Source: Gammaproteobacteria bacterium (GTDB lineage: Bacteria; Pseudomonadota; Gammaproteobacteria; Burkholderiales; Rhodocyclaceae). Taken from it: a stretch of 46,642 bases of DNA. Position numbers and translations under genes: made by a program. The notes under the pieces were generated by a model that made no database searches, was not told the origin of the DNA, and was given only the letters and a program-made list of their open reading frames with translations. Position 1 is the first letter of the stretch. Each line of letters opens with the position of its first letter. Positions 27,724 to 35,979 of this stretch are shown here, piece after piece. The stretch is taken from the NCBI GenBank assembly GCA_029289235.1, contig JARFTZ010000034.1, forward strand, positions 1-46,642. The letters are read 5' to 3'.

Positions 27724-29033
27724 TCGACATCAAGCGTTTTTCCAGTTGCGACGACGATTTTGCGTTGCGACTCGAAGCTCTGCTTGCCTTTGAAAGTGCA
27801 CAGGATGCCATCGTCGAACAGGCAGTGACGGACATTTTGGCTGACGTCAAAGCACGGGGGGATGCGGCCGTCGTCGAGTATACCAACCGCTTCGATCGTC
27901 TGTCCGTGAGCCGATTGACTGAGCTGGAACTGTCGCGTGACGAACTCGGGACCGCACTCGAGCGACTCGCCGGCGAGCAACGAATGGCGCTGGAGACGGC
28001 TGCTCAGCGGATCAAGGCCTATCACCAGCATCAGGTGGTGAAGGGGTGGCATTTTGAAGAGCAGGCGCCGGAGTTGGCCGGTACCTTGCTCGGGCAGAAA
28101 GTGACTCCGCTCGACCGCGTCGGCCTTTACGTGCCCGGGGGCAAGGCGGCGTACCCGTCATCGGTATTGATGAACGCGATTCCGGCAAAGGTTGCCGGTG
28201 TCGGCGAACTCGTCATGGTCGTTCCGACACCGGGCGGTGACAGGAACCCCCTTGTTTTTGCAGCGGCCGCTCTGGCCGGCGTCGACCGGGTGTTCTGTAT
28301 TGGCGGCGCTCAGGCGGTCGGTGCTTTGGCCTACGGCACGCAAACGGTGCCACGGGTCGACAAGATCGTCGGTCCGGGCAACGCCTACGTTGCCGCCGCC
28401 AAGCGCCGGGTCTTCGGCATGGTCGGCATCGACATGGTGGCCGGTCCTTCGGAAATACTGGTCATCTGTGATGGCTCGACCGATCCGGACTGGGTGGCGA
28501 TGGATCTGTTTTCCCAGGCCGAGCATGATGAACTGGCGCAATCGATTCTGCTTTGCCCCGATGATCGTTTTATCGACAGGGTTTATGCGTCAATCGAGCG
28601 ATTGCTGCCCACGATGCCGCGGCGGGAGATCATCCAGGCGGCACTCGAGAATCGCGGTGCGTTGATTCAGGTGCGCGATCTTGAAGAAGCCTGCGCGCTT
28701 TCCAACCGGATTGCCCCCGAACATCTCGAACTCTCCCTGGTAGACGCCGATGCATGGGTTGCCAAGATCCGTAACGCGGGGGCGATCTTCATCGGCCCCT
28801 ACACGTCCGAGTCGTTGGGTGATTATTGCGCCGGTCCGAACCATGTCTTGCCCACGTCCGGAAGTGCGCGCTTTTCCTCGCCGCTCGGTGTGTACGATTT
28901 TCAGAAGCGCAGCAGCCTGATTCGCGTTTCCCCTGCGGGCTCGAAGGTTCTTGGTCGGGTTGCACGCACGCTGGCCGATGGTGAAGGGCTCTCCGCGCAC
29001 GCCCTCTCCGCTGCATTGCGAGTCGGGCAGTAA
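27720..29033 (+). CDS. hisD: Histidinol dehydrogenase
   Basis: This 437-aa zinc enzyme oxidises L-histidinol to L-histidine in two NAD-dependent steps, the end of the pathway. [20 protein letters not shown] is split over the nucleotide-binding part. Zinc and catalytic residues are in [11 protein letters not shown] (Gln and His), RIAPEHLEL and [13 protein letters not shown]. Full length and intact. The ATG overlaps the hisG stop (ATGA). The gene normally next in the operon, hisC, is instead 5 kb away on the other strand, beyond an IS and a TRAP transporter. Confidence 0.95.
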   Translation: MIDIKRFSSCDDDFALRLEALLAFESAQDAIVEQAVTDILADVKARGDAAVVEYTNRFDRLSVSRLTELELSRDELGTALERLAGEQRMALETAAQRIKAYHQHQVVKGWHFEEQAPELAGTLLGQKVTPLDRVGLYVPGGKAAYPSSVLMNAIPAKVAGVGELVMVVPTPGGDRNPLVFAAAALAGVDRVFCIGGAQAVGALAYGTQTVPRVDKIVGPGNAYVAAAKRRVFGMVGIDMVAGPSEILVICDGSTDPDWVAMDLFSQAEHDELAQSILLCPDDRFIDRVYASIERLLPTMPRREIIQAALENRGALIQVRDLEEACALSNRIAPEHLELSLVDADAWVAKIRNAGAIFIGPYTSESLGDYCAGPNHVLPTSGSARFSSPLGVYDFQKRSSLIRVSPAGSKVLGRVARTLADGEGLSAHALSAALRVGQ

Positions 29034-29040
29034 CGTCCGC

Positions 29041-29047
29041 GGTTGCG
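29041..29047 (+). other. Left arm of a stem-loop split by the IS
   Basis: GGTTGCG here pairs perfectly with CGCAACC at 31032-31038. Removing the IS and one copy of the duplication leaves a 7-bp stem with a 14-base loop followed by TTTCC. This starts eight bases after the hisD stop and looks like a former hisD terminator. Confidence 0.5.
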
Positions 29048-29050
29048 TTC

Positions 29051-29056
29051 GCTAGG
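29051..29056 (+). repeat. Target-site duplication, left copy
   Basis: GCTAGG here is repeated exactly at 31021-31026, directly outside the right inverted repeat. Six bases fits the IS1634 family. Confidence 0.85.
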
Positions 29057-29068
29057 CCGAAGTTCCAC
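29057..29068 (+). repeat. IS left inverted repeat
   Basis: CCGAAGTTCCAC, the exact reverse complement of 31009-31020. Similarity ends at the next base (A against C). Confidence 0.88.
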
Positions 29069-29083
29069 ACATGAAGTAGCAGT

Positions 29084-29109
29084 CACGCGGGAGGAATCCC
29101 GCGTGTTTT
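29084..29109 (+). terminator. Terminator inside the IS left end (1)
   Basis: CACGCGGGA, loop GGAA, TCCCGCGTG, then TTTT. A perfect 9-bp stem facing transcription that enters the IS from hisD. It would protect the transposase gene from read-in transcription, a feature known in several IS families. Confidence 0.75.
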
Positions 29110-29118
29110 CTAGGCGAG

Positions 29119-29139
29119 AGCGCCTTTAAGGCGCTTTTT
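29119..29139 (+). terminator. Terminator inside the IS left end (2)
   Basis: AGCGCCTT and AAGGCGCT are perfect inverted arms around a single T, followed by TTTTT. It is ten bases after the first terminator and faces the same way, forming a tandem pair. Confidence 0.7.
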
Positions 29140-29169
29140 CTGATTCTGTTGTGTAGTCACTAAATAATT

Positions 29170-29198
29170 GTTGCAATTCATGATTTATTGGCTACATT
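29170..29198 (+). promoter_or_regulatory. Candidate transposase promoter
   Basis: TTGCAA (29170-29175) and TACATT (29193-29198) with a 17-base spacer, just downstream of the two terminators. A start near 29205 would make translation from ATG 29205 leaderless; the in-frame ATG at 29244 may be used. Confidence 0.4.
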
Positions 29199-29204
29199 GA
29201 ATGC

Positions 29205-30941
29205 ATGCCAGCCAGAACAGGAACCGCTCACGTCGCCACGACCATGCGCCAGTACAAAGGCAAGGTCTATCGCACGCACCTGCTTCGGCGTAGCTATCGC
29301 GAGGACGGCAAAGTCAAGAACGAGACGCTGGGCAATCTGTCGCATCTGCCCGAAGCGCTGATCGAAGTGATTCGGCGTTCGCTGCAAGGGGAAACATTCG
29401 TACCACTGGGTCAAACGTTCGAGGTCACCGGCTCACGTCCGCACGGGCACGTGCTCGCCGTGGCGCAGGCAATGCAACGCCTGGACGTCGCGTCTTTGCT
29501 CGGGAGCAAGCCGTCGCGCGAACGTGCGCTGGTGCTGGCCATGGTCGCCGCACGTATCGTCGCGCCGCATACGAAGTTGGCGACCACGCGCTGGTGGCAC
29601 ACGACCACCCTGGCCGAGGACTTCGGCGTGGCCGACGCCAATGAGGACGACCTGTACGCGGCGATGGACTGGTTGCTGGCGTGCCAGGATTCGATTCAGA
29701 AGAAGCTCGCCGCACGGCACCTGAGCGAAGGGGGTCTGGTGCTGTACGACCTGTCGTCGAGCTATTTCGAGGGGACGACCTGCCCGTTGGCCAAGCTGGG
29801 ACACAACCGTGATGGCAAGAAGGGGTTGCTGCAAGTCAATTACGGACTGCTGACCGATGCGCGTGGCTGTCCGGTGGCGGTGTCGGTGCATGAGGGCAAC
29901 GTAGCCGACCCCGCCACCTTCCTGCCCGAGGTGCAGCGCCTGCGCGAGGACTTCGGGATCGAGCAACTGGTGATCGTGGGCGACCGTGGCATGATCTCCA
30001 GCAAGGCCATCGGCGCGTTGCGCGACATGGACGGCATCGATTGGATCACGGCGCTCAAGCATGTCTCGATCCGTGCGCTGGTCGAGCAACAGCAGTTGCA
30101 ACTGGGGCTGTTCGACGAACGCAACCTGCTGGAGATAGCCTCCCCCGACTACCCCGGCGAACGGCTGGTCGCGTGCCGCAATCTGGAGTTGGCCAAGCTG
30201 CGCGCGCACAAGCGGGAGTCCTTGCTGACATCGACCGAGAAGAGCCTGCGGGAGATTCAGGCCCGCGTCGACGCGGGCAGGCTATGGGGGGCTGAGACGA
30301 TTGGCGTGCGTGTGGGTAAGGTGGTCAACCAGTACAAAGTGGCCAAGCATTTCACCCTGGACATCGCTGACGCGCACTTCACGTTTACGCGCAAGCCAGA
30401 GGGGATTACCGCCGAGGCAGCGCTGGACGGCATCTACATCATCCGCACGTCGGTGGCGGCGGCACGGATGGATGCGGCCGACTGCGTGCGCAACTACAAG
30501 ACACTGGCGCACGTCGAGCGCGCCTTCCGCAGCTTGAAGACGATGGATCTGAAGGTGCGGCCGATCCACCATCGCACGGCGGATCGCGTGCGTGCGCACA
30601 TTCTGCTGTGCATGCTGGCCTATTACGTCGAATGGCACATGCGTGAGGCGTGGCGCGAGTTGCTGTTTGCCGACGTCGACCAAGCGGCCAAGACGGTGCG
30701 GGATCCGGTGGCGCCTGCGCAACGTTCCGAATCGGCCCTGAACAAGATCGGGCGTCGCGTCCTGGACGATGGCTCGCCCGTACACAGCTTCTCAACCTTG
30801 ATGGCGGAATTGGGCTGCCTCGTACGCAATACCTGCCGCACGCCCAGCGCCGGGGACGAGGCGCCGACCTTCGATATCGTCACGACACCCAATGCGACGC
30901 AACGTCACGCGCTTGATTTGATTCAGCAGATCCGGTTGTAG
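29205..30941 (+). CDS. IS1634-family transposase
   Basis: This 578-aa DDE transposase belongs to the IS1634 group, related to IS4. Active-site Asp residues are likely in LVLYDLSSSYFEG and LVIVGDRGMISSKAI. The Glu lies in YKTLAHVERAFRSLKT, which matches the Tyr-Arg-Glu-Lys style signature of IS4-like enzymes in outline. A DUF4277-like N-terminal region precedes the core. An in-frame ATG at 29244 (MRQYKGKVY) is a possible true start. The frame is intact, so the enzyme may be active. Confidence 0.92.
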   Translation: MPARTGTAHVATTMRQYKGKVYRTHLLRRSYREDGKVKNETLGNLSHLPEALIEVIRRSLQGETFVPLGQTFEVTGSRPHGHVLAVAQAMQRLDVASLLGSKPSRERALVLAMVAARIVAPHTKLATTRWWHTTTLAEDFGVADANEDDLYAAMDWLLACQDSIQKKLAARHLSEGGLVLYDLSSSYFEGTTCPLAKLGHNRDGKKGLLQVNYGLLTDARGCPVAVSVHEGNVADPATFLPEVQRLREDFGIEQLVIVGDRGMISSKAIGALRDMDGIDWITALKHVSIRALVEQQQLQLGLFDERNLLEIASPDYPGERLVACRNLELAKLRAHKRESLLTSTEKSLREIQARVDAGRLWGAETIGVRVGKVVNQYKVAKHFTLDIADAHFTFTRKPEGITAEAALDGIYIIRTSVAAARMDAADCVRNYKTLAHVERAFRSLKTMDLKVRPIHHRTADRVRAHILLCMLAYYVEWHMREAWRELLFADVDQAAKTVRDPVAPAQRSESALNKIGRRVLDDGSPVHSFSTLMAELGCLVRNTCRTPSAGDEAPTFDIVTTPNATQRHALDLIQQIRL

Positions 30942-31008
30942 ACAGAACCCGGAACACCGAATTCACCTCAAGCACTTGTCGCACAAGGACTCGTCCGTCT
31001 GCGAAACG

Positions 31009-31020
31009 GTGGAACTTCGG
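31009..31020 (+). repeat. IS right inverted repeat
   Basis: GTGGAACTTCGG, exact reverse complement of the left end. The 67 bases between the transposase stop and this repeat show no further gene. Confidence 0.88.
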
Positions 31021-31026
31021 GCTAGG
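31021..31026 (+). repeat. Target-site duplication, right copy
   Basis: GCTAGG, identical to 29051-29056. Confidence 0.85.
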
Positions 31027-31249
31027 GCGGGCGCAACCTTTCCTATCCTCCTGTTGCCGGAATCTCCCGATTTCCGCCTTTCGTGGCGTCGCTTGCTGCG
31101 GGACGTGCTGTGAACTGCTTTTCAAAAAAATCGACAAAAAAAGCTTCGCGACGATAAAAAATTGTTATAAGATATTTTTTATGGGCTCGCCCCATGTTTT
31201 TCTAAAGATTTTTATCGTTAGTACGCTACCAATTCATTGGAGGGATCAC
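31027..31249 (+). promoter_or_regulatory. Upstream region of the TRAP operon
   Basis: This gene-free stretch starts with the right arm of the split stem (31032-31038) and becomes very AT-rich from 31120. TATAAGAT at 31166-31173 is a reasonable -10, without a convincing -35. ATGGG-CTCGC-CCCAT (31181-31195) followed by TTTTT is a short hairpin in the leader that might attenuate transcription. No sigma54 site with correct 10-base spacing between GG and GC was found. Confidence 0.35.
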
Positions 31250-32224
31250 ATGAACAAACGCATCGGGACACTCTCGGCGATCGTGGTGTCGCTCGCTCTT
31301 TCCAGCTCGGTCATGGCAGCCACCGTGCTGAAGCTCGGCCACATCGCTGAATCGACCAACCCCTACGGGCAGGGGGCTGACAAGTTCGCCGAACTCGTCA
31401 AGCAAAAGTCGAACGGAGACATCGAGATCAAGGTTTTCCCGTCCTCGTCGCTCGGAACGCAGAAAGAGCTGATCGAAGGCCTGATCTACGGCACCGTAGA
31501 CATGACGCTCACCGGCACCGCCGAACTGGGCACCTTCCAGCCGCAAATGGCCATCTTCGACATGCCGTTCCTGTTCAAGGATCGCGCGCACGCCTTTAAG
31601 GCGCTGGACACGGTCGGCATGGAGCTGGCCAAGCCGCTCGAAGCCAAAGGGCTGAAGATGCTCGGCTATATGGAGAACGGCATCCGCCACATGACCAACA
31701 ACTCCCGGCCGATCAAATCGCCCGCTGACATGAAGGGGCTGAAGATCCGCGTGATGAACAACCCGGTGTACGTGGAAATGATGAAGTCGCTGGGAGCCTC
31801 TCCGACGCCGATGTCGTTGGCTGAACTGTATTCGGGCATGCAGGCCGGCGTGGTCGACGGTCAGGAAAACCCGGCGGCACACATCTACACCAAGCGCTTC
31901 TACGAAGTGCAGAAGTACGCCTCGCTGACCGGGCATGCCTATGCGGCCGAGCCGTTCCTGATCTCGATGTCGACCTGGAAAAAACTGAAGCCTGAACAGC
32001 AGGCCATCATCCAGTCGGCGGCAACCGAAGCAATCGCCTGGCAGCGGCAGCTCGCCGAGGCGAAGGATACCGAGTTCTGGGACAGCATCAAGAAGACCGG
32101 CAAGATGGAAGTCATCGCGGTTGATCGCAAGCCGTTCATGGAAGCGACGGAGTCGGTGTACAAGCAACTGGCCAAGAAAGTTGGCCAGGAAAACATCGAC
32201 AAGATCAAGGCGCTGGAAAAGTAA
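31250..32224 (+). CDS. dctP: TRAP transporter solute-binding protein, DctP family
   Basis: This 324-aa periplasmic receptor starts at ATG 31250 behind GGAGGGA. The signal peptide (GTLSAIVVSLALSSSVMA) ends before ATVLKLGHI. GLKIRVMNNPVY contains the Arg that binds the substrate carboxylate in DctP proteins, and SLAELYSGMQAGVVDGQENP is the family signature. It delivers an organic acid, probably a C4-dicarboxylate, to DctQM; exact substrate is not certain. The strong ribosome site and the downstream partial terminator suggest it is made in excess over the membrane subunits. Confidence 0.92.
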   Translation: MNKRIGTLSAIVVSLALSSSVMAATVLKLGHIAESTNPYGQGADKFAELVKQKSNGDIEIKVFPSSSLGTQKELIEGLIYGTVDMTLTGTAELGTFQPQMAIFDMPFLFKDRAHAFKALDTVGMELAKPLEAKGLKMLGYMENGIRHMTNNSRPIKSPADMKGLKIRVMNNPVYVEMMKSLGASPTPMSLAELYSGMQAGVVDGQENPAAHIYTKRFYEVQKYASLTGHAYAAEPFLISMSTWKKLKPEQQAIIQSAATEAIAWQRQLAEAKDTEFWDSIKKTGKMEVIAVDRKPFMEATESVYKQLAKKVGQENIDKIKALEK

Positions 32225-32241
32225 CAAGGCAGTCAACACAG

Positions 32242-32275
32242 GAGCCCGGGCAGCAGCACTGTCCGGGTTCTTTTT
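32242..32275 (+). terminator. Intercistronic terminator/attenuator between dctP and dctQ
   Basis: GAGCCCGGGCAG, loop CAGCA, CTGTCCGGGTTC: a 12-bp stem with two G-T pairs followed by TTTTT. The dctQ ribosome site (GGAGG) begins three to five bases later. It probably ends most transcripts after dctP and lets some continue. Confidence 0.8.
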
Positions 32276-32290
32276 GCAGGAGGGCATGCG

Positions 32291-32788
32291 ATGCTGGACG
32301 CAATTTTGGGCAAGGTGAGATCAGTTCTGTACTGGTTCTCTTTTGTCGCGATGATGGTCATGCTGGTGACCATTTTTGCGCAAGTCATTACGCGCTACGG
32401 GTTCGGTTACACACCGGAATGGTCGGAAGAACTCGCGCGCTATCTGTTCGTGTATGTGGTTTTCCTCGGCTCGGCATTGATCATGGGAGAGTCCGGTCAT
32501 CTGTCCGTCGAGTTCCTGCCGAACCATTTCAAGGGGACCTTCGTCGGGAAGTTGCTGAAGCTGCTTGCACTGGTTTGCGGCTACCTGTTCGTGGCGATCC
32601 TGCTGACGCAAGGGACGAAGATGGTTCAGGTCATGACTTTCCAGGAATCCCCCGGGCTGGAAATCTCTATGAGCTATATCTATGCCGTCATTCCGGTGAG
32701 TGCCACCCTGATGTTGCTCTACCTGATCCGCGACACGATCCGGTTCGTCAAGGGTGAAGATGTCCAGCGTGAAGAAGTTCACGGATAA
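32291..32788 (+). CDS. dctQ: TRAP transporter small membrane subunit DctQ
   Basis: This 165-aa protein has four transmembrane helices (SVLYWFSFVAMMVMLVTIFAQ, YLFVYVVFLGSALIMG, LLALVCGYLFVAILL and YIYAVIPVSATLMLLYLI) and the family segment VITRYGFGYTPEWSEELARYLF, split over the first loop. It bridges the DctP receptor and the DctM transport subunit in the inner membrane. ATG 32291 follows AGGAGG. Full length. Confidence 0.92.
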   Translation: MLDAILGKVRSVLYWFSFVAMMVMLVTIFAQVITRYGFGYTPEWSEELARYLFVYVVFLGSALIMGESGHLSVEFLPNHFKGTFVGKLLKLLALVCGYLFVAILLTQGTKMVQVMTFQESPGLEISMSYIYAVIPVSATLMLLYLIRDTIRFVKGEDVQREEVHG

Positions 32789-32790
32789 TC

Positions 32791-32799
32791 GGGGGGGGG
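32791..32799 (+). promoter_or_regulatory. Nine-G ribosome binding site of dctM
   Basis: A run of nine G, then A, lies seven bases before the dctM ATG and is the only possible Shine-Dalgarno. Change in run length would change the spacing to the start codon. Confidence 0.6.
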
Positions 32800-32806
32800 A
32801 TAAAGC

Positions 32807-34081
32807 ATGGATTATGTATTGCTCGCAGTATTTCTCGGCCTGACCCTGCTCGGGGTCCCGGTCGCTTTCAATCTGGCCCTCGCCGTGGCGGCGATTCTGG
32901 TCTTCTTCATCGACAAGCCGCTGGTCATGGTCACGCAGATCATGTTCTCCGGCATCGATTCGTTCTCCTTCATGGCCGTGCCGTTCTTCATGCTCGCCGG
33001 CTCGTTCATGTCGGCAGGTGGTGTGACCGTGCGTCTGGTCAACTTCTCGCAATCGCTGGTCGGCTCGTTCCGCGGTGGTCTGGCGCAGACGGTGTCGGTC
33101 TCAGGTTGCTTCTTCGCCGCCATTTCCGGCTCGTCGGCGGCGACGACGGCGGCGCTCGGGACCACGATGGTCGATGCCATGGACAAGAAGGGCTACGGGC
33201 GCGAATGGGCGACCGGCGTCGTGGCGTCAAGCGGTGTTGTCGGCATCGTCATCCCGCCGTCGATCACCATGGTGGTGTACGGCGTTATCGCCGACGTTTC
33301 CATCGGTGACATGTTCGTCGGCGGTTTTGTCCCGGGTGCCTTGATGGGCCTTTCGATGATGATCGTCAGCTGGTACAAGGCAAAGAAGGTAGGGATTGAG
33401 CCTGATGGTCAGTTTTCCCTCGGCGGCGTGGCCAAGGCGTTCAAAGAGTCGTTCTTCGCCCTGCTCACACCGGTGATCATCATCGGCGGCATCTACGGCG
33501 GCATCTTCACGCCAACCGAAGCGGCCGCGGTGGCCGTGGTCTACGGGATCTTCGTCGGGCTGTTCATCTACAAGGAACTCAAGATCCGCGATTTTCCGAA
33601 AATCGTCTTCCAGGCGGTCATTGGCACGACGATGATCATGTTGCTGGTCGGCGCGGCCAACGTCTTCGGCTGGATGCTGACCAACCTGATGATTCCGCAT
33701 CGCCTCGGCGAGTTCGTCGTCTCGCTGACCTCGTCGCCGATCATGTTCCTGATGGTCCTGAACGTGCTGCTGCTGGTCGCGGGCACGATGGTGAACGCCT
33801 CGGCGGCGGTGGTGATCCTGACCCCGATCTTCCTGCCGGTGGCCAAAACGCTGGGGATCGATCCGCTGTTCTTCGGCGTGCTGATGGTGGTCAACCTGGC
33901 GATCGGCTGTATCACCCCGCCGGTCGGTCTCGACCTGTTCGTGGCCAGCGCGATTACCAAGGTGCCGATCGAGAAGGTGATGAAGGCGTCGCTGCCGTAC
34001 CTGTACGCTTTGCTGGTGACGCTGGTTATCCTCACCATGAACCCGTGGATCATCACGTTCTTGCCGGATATGTTGAAGTAA
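32807..34081 (+). CDS. dctM: TRAP transporter large membrane subunit DctM
   Basis: This 424-aa member of the DctM/ion transporter superfamily is the sodium-coupled transport subunit. About 11-12 hydrophobic segments cover the whole length. FFAAISGSSAATTAALGTTM and SSGVVGIVIPPSITMVVYG are the conserved hairpin elements of the elevator domain. NLAIGCITPPVGLDLFVA near the C terminus is the family signature. A very strong palindrome lies between its stop and the convergent hisC. Confidence 0.94.
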   Translation: MDYVLLAVFLGLTLLGVPVAFNLALAVAAILVFFIDKPLVMVTQIMFSGIDSFSFMAVPFFMLAGSFMSAGGVTVRLVNFSQSLVGSFRGGLAQTVSVSGCFFAAISGSSAATTAALGTTMVDAMDKKGYGREWATGVVASSGVVGIVIPPSITMVVYGVIADVSIGDMFVGGFVPGALMGLSMMIVSWYKAKKVGIEPDGQFSLGGVAKAFKESFFALLTPVIIIGGIYGGIFTPTEAAAVAVVYGIFVGLFIYKELKIRDFPKIVFQAVIGTTMIMLLVGAANVFGWMLTNLMIPHRLGEFVVSLTSSPIMFLMVLNVLLLVAGTMVNASAAVVILTPIFLPVAKTLGIDPLFFGVLMVVNLAIGCITPPVGLDLFVASAITKVPIEKVMKASLPYLYALLVTLVILTMNPWIITFLPDMLK

Positions 34082-34136
34082 CCCGAGTTTGGGGACGGGC
34101 CGCTTTCCGGTGGGGGCCGGGAAGCGACTCCTGAAA

Positions 34137-34172
34137 GCCAGAAGGGGCATGCCTAGGCATGCCCCTTCTGGC
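34137..34172 (+). terminator. 36-base perfect palindrome between dctM and hisC
   Basis: GCCAGAAGGGGCATGCC, then TA, then GGCATGCCCCTTCTGGC: two perfect 17-base arms. On the minus strand it is followed by TTTC, on the plus strand by no T-run. It lies between convergent genes, so it probably ends both, with hisC better served. Confidence 0.7.
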
Positions 34173-34188
34173 GTCTACGTCCCTGTTA

Positions 34189-35274
34189 TCATTGAATGCC
34201 GATGAGAATGTCCTTCAACGCGGCAATCAGGGCTGCACATTCCTGATCCGTGCCGATGGTGATGCGAAGATGCTGCTCGATGCGCGGAAGTCTGAAATGG
34301 CGCACGATGATGCTGCGCTCCCTGAGGTTTGTCGCCAGAGTGCCGGCGTCGTGCTTCGGGTGGCGGGTGAAAATGAAGTTCGCTGCGGAGGGGAGTACGT
34401 CGAACTCGAGCGCTTTCAACTCGGCAACGAGAACGGCCCGGCTGTTCATCACGGCATGCCGGGTTGTCTCGAAATACTCGATGTCCGCCAGCGCAGCGGC
34501 GGCGCCGACGATGGCGAGCCGGTCCAGCGGATAGGAATTGAAGCTGTTCTTGATACGCTCGAGGCCCTCGATCAGCAAGGGATCCCCCACTGCGAAACCG
34601 ACCCGCAAGCCCGCCAGCGAGTGCGATTTGGACAGCGTGCGGACAACCAGCAGATTGCGAAACCGCCCGACCAGCGAGATTGCGCTTTTACCGCCAAAAT
34701 CGATGTAGGCCTCGTCGATGACTACCACCGAGCCGGGGTGAGCCGCCGCCAGACGTTCGATTTCTCCCAGAGGCAGCAGGTGTCCGGTTGGGGCGTTGGG
34801 ATTGGCGATGATGATTCCGCCGTTTTCCATCGCGTAGTCATCGACCCGGATGGCGAACTGTTCGTCGAGCGGGATCGAGACGCTCTTGACGCCATGCAGG
34901 CCGCAATATACCGGGTAGAAGCTGTAGGTGATGTCGGGCAGAAGGACCGGCTTGTCGTGCTTGAGCAAGGCCATGAAGACATGGGCGAGTACTTCGTCGG
35001 AGCCGTTGCCGACAAAAACATGGGCGGGCGTTATCCCATTCTTTGAAAACAGCTCCGCAACGGATTGCTTCAGCAAGTCGGCGTTCGGGTCGGGATAGAG
35101 GCGCAATGTCGCGCCATCGCTGCCCAGTTCGTTCCGCATGGCGGTGACGGCCTTGGGTGAGGGCGGGTAAGGGTTTTCGTTGGTGTTCAGCTTGACCAGG
35201 TTGATCAGTTTCGGCTGCTCCCCCGGCGTGTAGGGGGTCAGGCCGTGAACGAGAGGGCTCCAGAAGTGACTCAT
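34189..35274 (-). CDS. hisC: Histidinol-phosphate aminotransferase
   Basis: This 361-aa fold type I PLP enzyme converts imidazole acetol phosphate to histidinol phosphate using glutamate. [42 protein letters not shown] and the Schiff-base Lys in [16 protein letters not shown] are all in place. It lies on the opposite strand to every other his gene here, divergent from hisB with a 117-base gap. In related Betaproteobacteria it is usually between hisD and hisB in the same direction. Intact and full length. Confidence 0.94.
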   Translation of the reverse strand: MSHFWSPLVHGLTPYTPGEQPKLINLVKLNTNENPYPPSPKAVTAMRNELGSDGATLRLYPDPNADLLKQSVAELFSKNGITPAHVFVGNGSDEVLAHVFMALLKHDKPVLLPDITYSFYPVYCGLHGVKSVSIPLDEQFAIRVDDYAMENGGIIIANPNAPTGHLLPLGEIERLAAAHPGSVVVIDEAYIDFGGKSAISLVGRFRNLLVVRTLSKSHSLAGLRVGFAVGDPLLIEGLERIKNSFNSYPLDRLAIVGAAAALADIEYFETTRHAVMNSRAVLVAELKALEFDVLPSAANFIFTRHPKHDAGTLATNLRERSIIVRHFRLPRIEQHLRITIGTDQECAALIAALKDILIGIQ

Positions 35275-35391
35275 AGGCGGTCCAAGAGGGGCAAAGGGTT
35301 CGGTGCGGTGCAGGCGTCAAATGGTATCATGCGTCCCTGATGATTGATTCCAACCCAAGATAGCCCGAAGATCGACGATCGCCCAACCATC

Positions 35392-35979
35392 ATGCGCCAG
35401 GCAGAAATAACCCGAAACACGCTGGAGACTCAGGTTTCCGTTCGCATCGATCTCGATGGGAGCGGGAAAGGCTGTTTTCTTACGGGCGTGCCGTTCCTCG
35501 ATCACATGCTCGACCAGGTCGCGCGGCATGGCTTGATCGACCTTGAGGTGCAGGCGGCGGGGGATTTGCATATCGATGCACACCATACCGTCGAGGATAT
35601 AGGGATTACCGTCGGGCAGGCCTTGGCCCAGGCGTTGGGCAACAAACAGGGAATCCGTCGTTACGGTCACGCTTACGTGCCTCTCGACGAGGCACTGTCC
35701 CGCGTGGTTATCGACCTGTCCGGTCGGCCCGGGTTGTCGTTCCACGTTGATTTCACCCGCGCGACGATTGGCGCGTTCGATGTCGATCTGGTTCGCGAGT
35801 TTTTTCAGGGGCTGACGAATCACGCCTTGATGACCCTGCATGTCGATAATTTACGCGGCGAAAACGCCCATCACCAGGCCGAAACAGTTTTCAAGGCTTT
35901 CGGTCGTGCTTTGCGCATGGCGATAGAACCGGATCCGCGCAGCGCAGGGGCAATTCCTTCCACCAAGGGTTCGCTTTGA
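35392..35979 (+). CDS. hisB: Imidazoleglycerol-phosphate dehydratase
   Basis: This 195-aa monofunctional enzyme dehydrates imidazole glycerol phosphate. ATG 35392 gives normal length. Manganese sites are [11 protein letters not shown] and [17 protein letters not shown], and [12 protein letters not shown] is also conserved. There is no phosphatase domain, so histidinol phosphatase must be encoded elsewhere. TATCAT at 35325-35330 is a possible -10 in the gap with hisC, but has no clear -35. The stop overlaps the hisH start. Confidence 0.95.
   Translation: MRQAEITRNTLETQVSVRIDLDGSGKGCFLTGVPFLDHMLDQVARHGLIDLEVQAAGDLHIDAHHTVEDIGITVGQALAQALGNKQGIRRYGHAYVPLDEALSRVVIDLSGRPGLSFHVDFTRATIGAFDVDLVREFFQGLTNHALMTLHVDNLRGENAHHQAETVFKAFGRALRMAIEPDPRSAGAIPSTKGSL

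Larger units (their letters stand above)
29057..31020 (+). mobile_element. Complete IS1634-family insertion sequence, 1964 bp
   Basis: The element is bounded by perfect 12-bp inverted repeats, CCGAAGTTCCAC at 29057-29068 and GTGGAACTTCGG at 31009-31020, and flanked by the 6-bp duplication GCTAGG. It holds one intact transposase gene and two terminator-like hairpins at the left end. Length, repeats and transposase type fit IS1634. Perfect ends, an exact duplication and an open transposase frame all suggest a recent insertion. Whether other copies exist cannot be seen from this window. Confidence 0.92.

Noticed and set aside
29057-29068. IS end placed at CTAG, four bases further out
   Set aside because: CTAG is itself palindromic and would give repeats with a mismatch; placing the ends at CCGAAG gives perfect repeats and an exact 6-base duplication.
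31085-31100. TGGCGTCGCTTGC as sigma54 site before dctP
   Set aside because: Only 8 bases between GG and GC where 10 are needed.
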